From: CG2-30-36-16 sp964372115
Lineage (GTDB): Bacteria; Bacteroidota; Ignavibacteria; Ignavibacteriales; Ignavibacteriaceae
Assembly (NCBI GenBank): GCA_964372115.1
Contig: CAYJPN010000013.1
Location: 1-64,000 of the forward strand
DNA: 64,000 nucleotides
Direction: 5' to 3'
In this document: positions 26,033-34,695 of the stretch, piece by piece
Layout of the letters: the number at the start of each line of letters is the position of its first letter
Position numbering within the stretch: the stretch's first letter is position 1
Translations under genes and position numbers: made by a program
The notes under the pieces: model-generated
Database searches by the model: none
Seen by the model: only the letters and a program-made list of their open reading frames with translations
Told to the model about the DNA's origin: nothing

Positions 26033-28099
26033 TTAAACTTTTACCAGTTTACCATTCGAGCGAACTGAATAATCGCCCGATTTACTTAGTTTGAACCGGT
26101 CTATCAGAGATTCTAACCTGTTTGTCAACTGATTCAAATCCTCTGCTGCGTGGGCTATTTGCTGGGTTCCCGCCGCAGATTGATTTGTTACACTGCTTAT
26201 ACTTTCGATATTTTTACTTATCTGTTCTGCCGCAGAGGACTGTTCTTCACTTGCTGCCGCTACTTGATTTACCATATCCGACACTTTGGAATTTGCATCT
26301 AAAATTTCGTTTAATACTTCGGCAACTTCTTTGGTTAAGTCCATTCCTTCTTTTACAGATTGACCGGCGCCCAGCATCGAATTGTCTGCCGCTTTGGCTT
26401 CATTTTGAATGGTTTTTATTGTATCGGCTATTTCTTTCGTTGCTTTTGTTGTTCTTTCGGCAAGTTTTCTTACTTCATCAGCAACAACAGCAAATCCTCT
26501 TCCTTGCTCGCCCGCACGTGCTGCTTCAATAGCGGCATTCAGCGCTAAAAGATTTGTCTGATCCGCGATGTCATTTATAACTTGTGTTATTTCACCTATC
26601 TGATCTGATTTAACCGATAATGAAGAAATTATTTTGGCTGTTTCCTGCGCAGATGAAACAATTTTTTCCATACCTTTTTTGGTTTCGTTAATTTTTAAAG
26701 CGCCTTTTCCTACACTATTGTTTGCTATCTTTGAATTATCGGCTACAATACTTGCATTTTTTGAAGTCTCAACTATCGTCTTTGTCATTTCTTCAACAGC
26801 GCCGGCTATCTCGGTTAGTTGTGCGCTTTGTTCCTGCGAACCTGCCGCCATTTCTTCTGTGCTCGATGATATTTGCGACGATGCGCTTGCAGTTGCCTGT
26901 ACCGCTTCGCTTACTTCCAATAAAGCCTGGTTCAATGACTCTGCAACTGTGTTTATACTATCTTTTATTAATTGATGGTCGCCTTTGTATGAGCCTTTCA
27001 TCCTTGCGGTTAAATCACCTGTTGATAGAATCTGTAGAACCGAAGCTCCTTCCTTAACAGGATTGATTACCGAATCTAAAGTTGAGTTAAAACCTTCTAT
27101 TATATCTTTATACCCGCCTGAGAATTTATTGCTGCTGCCTCTTTTGGATAGCTCACCATCAAGTGCCCAGTTTGTAAGAAGATTAGCTTCACTTATCAAT
27201 CCTTTTAATGAGGCAGTAACTTTTTTCATGCTGAGGGCAAGCACATCTTTATCAGATTTTTCTACTACCTCGAATGATAAATCGCCAGCCGCAATTTTTT
27301 CGGCGGATGCCGCCTGCGATTTGATATTTTCAACCATATTCATAAATGATACGGTAAGGTCGCCTATCTCGTCATTGTTTATTTTTCGAACCGTTACGTT
27401 TACATTGCCAAGCGCCATATGTTCAGCAGCAATTTTTAACTGATTTATTGGATTTTTAATGGACTGGATTATTTTATACGAAATAAATGCCAAAAGAAGA
27501 ATTGCAAATACAATAAGAATGACGGTTGTATTTAGGTTGCTATCAAATACTTCTTCTCCCTTGTCATATTCCTCTTTTGCCACTGCTAATTGCAGATTAA
27601 TTAAATCGCCAATTTTGGCTGTTATCGGATCTATTTTTTGATAAAGCTCATTTATTGTGAATGCTGTAAGCATTTCTTCGTTTTGCTGTTCAATTATACT
27701 TGTAAGTGTTTCAATTGAGGAATTAGCTGTTTTAAATAGCGCTTCGGCTTCATTTACTAACTTCTTTTCTTCTTCCGTTAAAAAAGTTGAGGTATAATCT
27801 TTCCATTCTTTTTGAATAGAAGAATTTGCGGATTTAACCGCTTGCAAACCTTCAGACCAGGAAAAGTTTTTATTCCTTGTTTTATGAGTAGCATCCACAA
27901 TATTCACCGCGTACAAATCCGAAATAATTTTTAATTGCTTAAGAGGGACAACACGATCATTATAAACAGTTGCGAGCGAGGCGTTATTGCTTTTTAAACT
28001 TGTCACCCCTAATGCGCCAATAATAATAATTAATACTAACGCAGTACAAATCAGGAATAACAATTTCCGGCTCACTTTTAAGTTGGATAACCATTTCAT
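26033..28099 (-). CDS. methyl-accepting chemotaxis protein
   Basis: 688 residues from the ATG at 28099, which has an AAGGA site upstream; the frame continues further 5' without one. Two membrane helices (about 10-32 and 195-217) bracket a four-helix-bundle sensor domain. HAMP domains follow (one at about 218-270 and a second, HAMP-like one), then a long signalling coiled coil with the highly conserved hairpin tip (NLLALNAAIEAARAGEQGRG, about 520-540). It would couple to CheA/CheW; no other che gene is in the window, and no CheR-tethering pentapeptide is seen at the C-terminus. Ligand unknown. Confidence 0.93.
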   Translation of the reverse strand: MKWLSNLKVSRKLLFLICTALVLIIIIGALGVTSLKSNNASLATVYNDRVVPLKQLKIISDLYAVNIVDATHKTRNKNFSWSEGLQAVKSANSSIQKEWKDYTSTFLTEEEKKLVNEAEALFKTANSSIETLTSIIEQQNEEMLTAFTINELYQKIDPITAKIGDLINLQLAVAKEEYDKGEEVFDSNLNTTVILIVFAILLLAFISYKIIQSIKNPINQLKIAAEHMALGNVNVTVRKINNDEIGDLTVSFMNMVENIKSQAASAEKIAAGDLSFEVVEKSDKDVLALSMKKVTASLKGLISEANLLTNWALDGELSKRGSSNKFSGGYKDIIEGFNSTLDSVINPVKEGASVLQILSTGDLTARMKGSYKGDHQLIKDSINTVAESLNQALLEVSEAVQATASASSQISSSTEEMAAGSQEQSAQLTEIAGAVEEMTKTIVETSKNASIVADNSKIANNSVGKGALKINETKKGMEKIVSSAQETAKIISSLSVKSDQIGEITQVINDIADQTNLLALNAAIEAARAGEQGRGFAVVADEVRKLAERTTKATKEIADTIKTIQNEAKAADNSMLGAGQSVKEGMDLTKEVAEVLNEILDANSKVSDMVNQVAAASEEQSSAAEQISKNIESISSVTNQSAAGTQQIAHAAEDLNQLTNRLESLIDRFKLSKSGDYSVRSNGKLVKV

Positions 28100-28291
28100 T
28101 TTTTTCCTTCGTGTTTTTCTTAGTAGCAAAGTTGTATATCATCTATCAAGATTATCGGTAATGTCAGGTAATGAATTAGGATATTTGTTGTCAATTGACG
28201 AATATTGTTGTGAATGGGAAGATAGAGTTATAAATTTATCTTAAAAAGATACGACTGCTTGTAAAAAAAATTTAAAATTTCACTTAACTGC

Positions 28292-29362
28292 TCATGCTAA
28301 AGGAATTTTTACCACCACGTTTGTATACTGATTTTTCACACTTTCTACTTCAATTTTTCCGTCGATAACTTGGAGAATATTTTTTACAAATACCAAACCT
28401 AAGCCATTTCCTTCCTGTTGAATAATATCCCTATTGAATTGTTTAAAAGCTCCGACCTGAGAAATTTGAAAATCATCAAAACCGATTCCAAAATCTTTAA
28501 TTTCCATAATAAAGTAACTGCCTTCTTTTTTCCCATTAACAATAATTGGAGAGTTTGGTTCGGAAAACTTAACCGCGTTTTCCATTAATTCCGTTAGCAT
28601 AATCCGTAAATATCTATCGGGTATTTTCACTTCGGCAGGTTCAATTGTAATTTTAATATTTTCTTTTCTTTCATTTATAAGATAATCGGTAATGGAAATT
28701 TCCTTTATTAAGTCATAATCTATAATGCTATTACCAGGTTCGTCTTCCCAAATATTGTTTTTAATGGTTTCTAACTCGGTAAGCTGAATAAATTTTTCTA
28801 TTCGATTACGTAATCGATTTGCACCAAAATTAATTCTCCCGATCATATCCTTAATATCAGCGGTCGGTAAGTTTTCAAGTTCTTCGAGAAGTATTTGAGA
28901 ATATCCTAATATTGCAACCAATGGGGTTCTAAATTCGTGGGGTACATATTTGCTTATGCTGGAACGAATATTTTCTATTTGATCATTTATTAACTTACTT
29001 TTTTCCAAACGTACTCTAACAGCCTGAAGTAATTCTTCCGAGATAAATGGTTTTATTAAATAATCATCAGCTCCAAGATTCATTCCCTCTCTTATAGACA
29101 TGATGCTGGTTTTAGCGGTTAAGAAAATAAAAGGAATAATCTTCATCCGTAAATTTTCTCTTACTTTTCGGAATAATTCAAAACCGTCTAAATATGGCAT
29201 CATTATATCGGAGATGATTAAATCCGGTGTAAGGTCTTGCAATATTTTTAAAGCCTCTAATCCATCATCGGCGGTATATACTTTATAATTTTCATTGCTA
29301 AGTAATAAAGCAATATTTCTTTGGAGGGTTTTTTCGTCTTCAACAATCAGTATTTTATTCAT
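28292..29362 (-). CDS. receiver-histidine kinase hybrid (REC-HisKA-HATPase)
   Basis: 356 residues. N-terminal receiver domain (1-120) with phosphoacceptor Asp52 in SDIMMP and the conserved Lys104 in YLIKPF. A histidine-kinase core follows directly, with His142 in PHEFRTPL and an ATPase domain to the end (about 240-356; GNGLGLVFVKNIL is the G box). There is no membrane segment, so it is a soluble relay protein whose kinase is controlled by its own receiver. It is the last member of the leftward signalling cluster, 116 nt behind the LytTR regulator. Confidence 0.9.
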   Translation of the reverse strand: MNKILIVEDEKTLQRNIALLLSNENYKVYTADDGLEALKILQDLTPDLIISDIMMPYLDGFELFRKVRENLRMKIIPFIFLTAKTSIMSIREGMNLGADDYLIKPFISEELLQAVRVRLEKSKLINDQIENIRSSISKYVPHEFRTPLVAILGYSQILLEELENLPTADIKDMIGRINFGANRLRNRIEKFIQLTELETIKNNIWEDEPGNSIIDYDLIKEISITDYLINERKENIKITIEPAEVKIPDRYLRIMLTELMENAVKFSEPNSPIIVNGKKEGSYFIMEIKDFGIGFDDFQISQVGAFKQFNRDIIQQEGNGLGLVFVKNILQVIDGKIEVESVKNQYTNVVVKIPLA

Positions 29363-29478
29363 AGTTAATCCTTAAAAATTCTTGCTACATATATAAAAAA
29401 ATAAATGGGTGAGAAGTAAAGTGTTTTGAACAGCTTTTTTCAGTTGTCGATTGAACAAACAAATACGATCTCGACTAT

Positions 29479-30249
29479 TCATTGTAAAAGTGTACTTTTT
29501 ATCGCTTTTAAATATTTGCGACTGATGTTAAAAAAATCCGCAGTGTCTTTTAAAATAATTCTATAGTTGCCTCCATGGCATCTTTCGATTTTATTAATAT
29601 AGTGTATGTTTATTATTGTTTTTCGGTGAATGCGAATAAATATATTTTCAGGTAAAACTTGCTCCCATGTATTTATTGTTCTTCTAATTAAAACAGTTTT
29701 ATTACTTTCCAAAACTACATTCGTGTACTGGTTCGCAGAAATTATATACTTTATTTTATCAACTTTGGTTGGAAGAGATGAATTATACATTTTTAAAAAA
29801 ATGTTGTCATCTGCTTTGTACTGTTTTTGTTGATTTCCAACATCGTTTTGATTTTTTTTATTAATTATTTCTGACTTAATATTATCAAACTTATCCAGTT
29901 GTGTATTAACTGCTTTAATAAGTTCGTCATTTGTAAAAGGCTTAAAAAGATAATCATCAGCTCCCAATTCCATCCCCTTCCTTAAATCATTACGGTCCAC
30001 TTTTGCAGTTAAAAAAATAAACGGGATGGTTTTGTTACTTTTATTTAATTCGGTTTTAACGCCATAACCATCCATCTTTGGCATCATAATATCGCATATA
30101 ATTAAATCCGGTTCGAATGTTTTTGTGAGTTCGATACCTTCCTTCCCGTTGCCGGCGATGGCTATGTTAAAATTTTCCGCTTTCAGAAAAATGGAAATAT
30201 TCCGGCAAAGTTGTTTTTCATCTTCGATAACCAGTATTTTTTTAGCCAT
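29479..30249 (-). CDS. LytTR-type response regulator
   Basis: 256 residues. Receiver domain (1-120) with Asp53 in CDIMMP and Lys in YLFKPF; a Lys/Asn-rich linker (about 120-160); then a LytTR DNA-binding domain (about 160-256; PENIFIRIHRKTIINIHYI and a terminal KYLKAIK helix). LytTR regulators bind tandem direct repeats as dimers. It follows the large PAS/GAF kinase by 22 nt, which makes that kinase its likely partner. Its receiver closely resembles that of the hybrid kinase downstream, suggesting duplication. Confidence 0.92.
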   Translation of the reverse strand: MAKKILVIEDEKQLCRNISIFLKAENFNIAIAGNGKEGIELTKTFEPDLIICDIMMPKMDGYGVKTELNKSNKTIPFIFLTAKVDRNDLRKGMELGADDYLFKPFTNDELIKAVNTQLDKFDNIKSEIINKKNQNDVGNQQKQYKADDNIFLKMYNSSLPTKVDKIKYIISANQYTNVVLESNKTVLIRRTINTWEQVLPENIFIRIHRKTIINIHYINKIERCHGGNYRIILKDTADFFNISRKYLKAIKSTLLQ

Positions 30250-30271
30250 ATCTATTTCTCACTAAGTCAAA

Positions 30272-33200
30272 TCACAAATTCTCAATCGGAATATTTACAG
30301 TAAACTTAGTCCCAACTCCAACTTTACTTACAAAATTAATTGATCCTCCATGCATATCAACCGATCTTTTTACGATTGACATACCTAAACCTGTTCCGTG
30401 TATTTCCCCAACGTTAATACCTCTATGAAATGGTTCAAATAGGAACGGTCGATCCTCATCGGGTATACCAATACCTTGATCCGAAATTTCGAAAATCAGG
30501 TTTTGTTCATCTGAATCAACAATAAATTTAATTTTGCCATTTTCATTGGAATATTTAACAGCATTGGACAAAAGATTTAATAGAATATATTTTACTAATC
30601 TTTCATCCAATAAATAGGTAGATATTTTTGGGAAGTAATTAAAAGCTATAATTTGAAATTGACTGCAAATTAACCTGACGTTTTCTAAAATATTATTACA
30701 AAGCCGGGTAAGGTCAATGGGCTGGGGTTTGAATATTATTTTTCCAACCTCGGTTCTGCTTATTGTAAGTACATCATCCATAATATCAGTTAAGTGGTCA
30801 ACATTAGATTTAATCGAGTTGATCTGCTCTTCGTATTCGTTAATTTCCCACTTTCTGCCGTAACGCTGAAGCAGCTCAGTTGAAGAATATATAACTGCAA
30901 GGGGAGTTCTGAATTCATGGGATGCAATGGAAATAAACTTTGATTTTAATTCGCTTAATTCTTTTTCTTTTTCAAGAGCTTGTTTAACTTTTTCTTCAGC
31001 TTCTTTTTGCTTCTCTATTTCTTCCTGTAATAATTTATTTACTTTTTCGAGTTCTTTTGTCCTCTCCTTAATTATATCCTCAAGATGTAAGCGGTATTCT
31101 TTTAGTTCACTTTCGGTACGTTTACGTTCAGCAATTTCAATTTGAGTCGATTCATACAGCATGGCATTTTCTATAGCAATTGCAAGCTGGTCGGAGATAG
31201 TCTGAAGCGTTGTAACATCTATTGTTTTAAAAGCATTAATTGTGGTACTTTGTACATCCAACACGCCAATAATTTCTCCTTTCAATCTTATCGGGACGGC
31301 AAGTTCGGATTTCGTTGTAATCTCCTCATGCTCAAAATAATAACGATTATCTTTCGAAACATCCGGAACAATAAGCGGTTTACCGGTTCCGGCAACCCAT
31401 CCGGTAATTCCTTCAACGCCGATTTTTAATTTAGAATTTTTTATTAGCTGATGTTCGAATTGCAGGGTAGTGGCTCTAAGAAAAATGTAATCTCCCTCCT
31501 TAAGAAAGATGGTAACATTATAATACTTGAATGTTTCGACAATCAAATCAACTGTTTGATGAAGTAATTCCTCAAGATCTAAAATGGCGGTCGTTTTCTT
31601 TCCCATTTGTGCAATGAGTTCAGAGCGCGTCATTCTTTCTAACAGTTCTGCTTCGGCAAGTTTTCGCTCGGAAATATCTCGCGAGATACCGAGTATACCT
31701 ATGGGTTTTAGATTTTCGTCACGCAAAAATGATACAGTATTTTCTACCCATGTCACCGAACCATCTTTTTTATACTGTTGTAATTCTATAATTCGGTGCC
31801 TATCATACTCTGCTTGCCCTGAAGCATCTAAAAGAAGTTCTTCATGAAGAATTTGTTCAGCCAATTTAATTGAATCAGGAGTAAGTGACTTTTCGGGAGG
31901 TTGTGCTATAACTTCTTCAACTGTAAATCCCCTAGATTTTTCTACAGAGGGACTGACATACGTGAAGTTCAAATTTAGATCTGAAATCCAAATAGTATCT
32001 GCAGTATTTTCTGCAATCAATCTATATTTTTTCTCACTTTCACTAAGTGCCTCCTCAACACGCTTACGTTCAGTTATATCGGTAACAATACCTTCAATAG
32101 CAATTGGATTTCCTTCGTCATCCTGTATTAAAATGTTTCGTTGATTCAACCATCGAACATCTCCTGATTTATGTATGAATTGGTACTCATACGTTGGAGG
32201 CATTTCGCCTTTAAGAAGATTTATCCACTGATTTTCAAAATATTTGTGCCAATCAGGGTGAATTGCCTGTTTGATGAGTATTGGTGTTTTATAACATTCC
32301 TCCGGTGAATATCCGAAAACCGAAAGCGCAGCAGGACTAACATATTCATAATTCCCATCCGGTAAAGACATTCTATAAATTACATCCCTTGCATTTTCTG
32401 CTAACCGGCGGAAACGTTCCTCGCTCTCCTTTAGATCGCGAAGAAATAGCAGGCTGCTAAGCCCGTCTGAAATTCTGTAGCTAATCTCTTTAAAGAGTTT
32501 TTTCTCTTCCTTTGTCCAAATGCGAGGATACGAACATTGATGCATACCGAACGCCCATGGTTTGCCCGACTTGGGATAAAGAGCGATCATCATCATTGAC
32601 TTAACGCTAAATTGCCCGGCGCTCACTTTGTTGATGGATTTTTCAGTACCAATAGTAAATGTCACCGGGTCAGTTGATTCAAGAGCTTCTCGCAAATCCA
32701 CAGCCATGTCCGGAGGCATTGGTACGTCCACATTCAAGAGCTTGGCGCCCGGATATTCGGAATTAGTAATTTCCATAGGAACCCGAAACGACGGCGCATC
32801 CGGATCGCATGGATAGAAGAGCCATGCCCTGTCACAAGCAAAGATCGAGAACACAGTTTCCAGCGCATCGTTCATCATCTGGTTAAGATCATTTGTCCCC
32901 TGTATGGCTCTGGTAACTTTATCCAAACTTTCCATGAATCTTAGGTGGAACAAGTGTTCTTCCTCCGCCTGTTTACGTTCGGTTATATTTCTCGAAATCG
33001 CTAAGATTTTTATTGGCTTACCGTACTTATCTCTTACGAAAGAAGTTGTTCCTTCCACCCAAATTTTTGTACCATCTTTACAATATTGTTCTGTTATAAA
33101 AACTCTGCTTCTGTTTGGATCTGCCTTGCCGGACTTTTCATACTCCATTTCTTCCAGAAATATTTGTTGAATCATCTGCCATGATTTTGGGCTCATAATT

Positions 33201-33541
33201 TTTTCAAGTGATAATGCCATCAACTCATCCGGCGTATACCCAAGTAAATTAAATACTGCCGGACTTATATAATTGTAGTTAAGGTTCATATCAAAAACGG
33301 CAATTGTATCAGCTGTATTTTCTGCAATAAGACGGTAACGCTCTTCACTTTCCTCTAATTTTTTTCTTGACTCTTCAAGGTCTTCCAACATATTTAAAAG
33401 AGCATCCGACTTTTCCTCAAAATATTCCAATTGTTGCTGTAACTGAGGATAATAGGTTTTGCGAATAGAATGTTCACCAATACCGATTAATTTCTCTCTC
33501 AATGAATATTTATTATCTTTTGAATTAGAATGCTCGTTCAT
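30272..33541 (-). CDS. cytoplasmic multi-PAS/GAF sensor histidine kinase
   Basis: 1089 residues with no membrane segment. In order: a helical N-terminal region with coiled coil (1-65), PAS (about 66-190), GAF (about 215-365), PAS (about 370-495), PAS (about 500-630), GAF (about 640-790; DNRYYFEHEEITTKSELAVP is characteristic), a coiled coil, the HisKA domain with His875 in SHEFRTPL, and the ATPase (about 985-1089; ending with GTGLGMSIVKR). Soluble location and stacked PAS/GAF domains suggest sensing of small molecules, redox or energy state. Its start overlaps the end of the ErcA-like gene by 17 nt; the LytTR regulator follows. Confidence 0.92.
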   Translation of the reverse strand: MNEHSNSKDNKYSLREKLIGIGEHSIRKTYYPQLQQQLEYFEEKSDALLNMLEDLEESRKKLEESEERYRLIAENTADTIAVFDMNLNYNYISPAVFNLLGYTPDELMALSLEKIMSPKSWQMIQQIFLEEMEYEKSGKADPNRSRVFITEQYCKDGTKIWVEGTTSFVRDKYGKPIKILAISRNITERKQAEEEHLFHLRFMESLDKVTRAIQGTNDLNQMMNDALETVFSIFACDRAWLFYPCDPDAPSFRVPMEITNSEYPGAKLLNVDVPMPPDMAVDLREALESTDPVTFTIGTEKSINKVSAGQFSVKSMMMIALYPKSGKPWAFGMHQCSYPRIWTKEEKKLFKEISYRISDGLSSLLFLRDLKESEERFRRLAENARDVIYRMSLPDGNYEYVSPAALSVFGYSPEECYKTPILIKQAIHPDWHKYFENQWINLLKGEMPPTYEYQFIHKSGDVRWLNQRNILIQDDEGNPIAIEGIVTDITERKRVEEALSESEKKYRLIAENTADTIWISDLNLNFTYVSPSVEKSRGFTVEEVIAQPPEKSLTPDSIKLAEQILHEELLLDASGQAEYDRHRIIELQQYKKDGSVTWVENTVSFLRDENLKPIGILGISRDISERKLAEAELLERMTRSELIAQMGKKTTAILDLEELLHQTVDLIVETFKYYNVTIFLKEGDYIFLRATTLQFEHQLIKNSKLKIGVEGITGWVAGTGKPLIVPDVSKDNRYYFEHEEITTKSELAVPIRLKGEIIGVLDVQSTTINAFKTIDVTTLQTISDQLAIAIENAMLYESTQIEIAERKRTESELKEYRLHLEDIIKERTKELEKVNKLLQEEIEKQKEAEEKVKQALEKEKELSELKSKFISIASHEFRTPLAVIYSSTELLQRYGRKWEINEYEEQINSIKSNVDHLTDIMDDVLTISRTEVGKIIFKPQPIDLTRLCNNILENVRLICSQFQIIAFNYFPKISTYLLDERLVKYILLNLLSNAVKYSNENGKIKFIVDSDEQNLIFEISDQGIGIPDEDRPFLFEPFHRGINVGEIHGTGLGMSIVKRSVDMHGGSINFVSKVGVGTKFTVNIPIENL

Positions 33542-34691
33542 AAATTGCCTTTATCTCTTCTAATTTTGGTTCTCGTGGATTAGTAGCTAAACAAGGGTCG
33601 TTAATAGCATTTAGCGCCAGTTGATCTAAATCCTTCCTGCCTACTCCAAAATCTCCAAGAGTATTAATAATGCCCACATTTTTTTTAAGTTCTGCTATTT
33701 TTTTTAAGAGGGCAGATTTCCTATCCTCAAGATTTAAATTTTTCAATTCAAGGTTCATAGCCTCCCCGATTTTGGTATATTTATCCGGGGCGGCTTCGAA
33801 GTTAAAATCAACAACAGAGTCCAATAAAATAGCGTTACAATCTCCGTGGGCTAAGTCCAATAAACCCCCAAGACTATGAGCCATACTGTGAACCAGCCCT
33901 AAACTAGCGTTTGAAAAAGCCATTCCTGCAAGCAGGCTAGCCGTCATCATATTATTTCGATACTTCATATCCTTGGGCTTGTTTATTGCATTAACTAAGT
34001 TTTCGCATATTAAGCGAATGGCTTCAAAAGCTGTCATATCAGTAATATGGGAACTTATGTTAGAAACATAAGCTTCACACGCATGAACAAGGGCATCCAT
34101 TCCTGTTGCTGCGGTAAGTTCAGTGGGCATTGTGGTCGTTGTTTCCGGATCAATTAAAGAAACATCTGGGACAACAGTTTTACTAATAATAGCAATTTTA
34201 ACTTTTCTGGAAGTATCGGTTATTATTGCAAATTGAGAAACATCCGCAGAAGTACCTGCAGTTGTCGGAATACATATTAAAGGGGATCCGGGAATTGGTA
34301 TTTCATCTACACCTTCAAACTCAAGAATATGTTTGTTATTTGAAGCAACAATTCCAATACCTTTTGCACAATCCATCGGGCTTCCGCCACCTATAGCAAC
34401 TATTATATCACAACCGTTTTCTTGATAAACTTTAGCTCCAGCCATAACCTCCTTATCCTTAGGATTGGGTGTTACGTTTTGGAAAATAACATATGGTATT
34501 CCATCTTGAATTAAATGTTGTTCCACTTTTTTAACCCAGCCTGCCTGGATAATACCGGGATCAGTTACAAGCAATATCTTCTTTGCATTGAAATTTTTAA
34601 TATGACGGCTGACTAAATTAATTGCTCCTTTGCCATAGACGAACTCCGGAATGACAAATTTTCTTAGATTAAAAAGATTTTCATTATTCAT
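33525..34691 (-). CDS. ercA: iron-containing alcohol dehydrogenase of the ErcA regulatory type
   Basis: 388 residues of the iron-dependent (type III) alcohol dehydrogenase fold: NAD-binding motif GGGSPMD (101-107) and all four metal ligands (Asp199, His203, His268, His282). The sequence style (YGKGAINL, KILLVTDPGIIQAGW, KVKIAIISKTVVPDVSLIDP, SNASLGLVHSMAHSLGGLLDLAHG) matches the group named ErcA. In Pseudomonas aeruginosa, ErcA works with sensor kinases and response regulators that control ethanol oxidation. Here too it is buried in a signalling operon: 4 nt after a GAF/PAS sensor and overlapping a kinase by 17 nt. A sensory role is therefore more likely than a fermentative one; no aldehyde dehydrogenase is nearby. 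Confidence 0.85.
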   Translation of the reverse strand: MNNENLFNLRKFVIPEFVYGKGAINLVSRHIKNFNAKKILLVTDPGIIQAGWVKKVEQHLIQDGIPYVIFQNVTPNPKDKEVMAGAKVYQENGCDIIVAIGGGSPMDCAKGIGIVASNNKHILEFEGVDEIPIPGSPLICIPTTAGTSADVSQFAIITDTSRKVKIAIISKTVVPDVSLIDPETTTTMPTELTAATGMDALVHACEAYVSNISSHITDMTAFEAIRLICENLVNAINKPKDMKYRNNMMTASLLAGMAFSNASLGLVHSMAHSLGGLLDLAHGDCNAILLDSVVDFNFEAAPDKYTKIGEAMNLELKNLNLEDRKSALLKKIAELKKNVGIINTLGDFGVGRKDLDQLALNAINDPCLATNPREPKLEEIKAIYERAF

Positions 34692-34695
34692 CTCA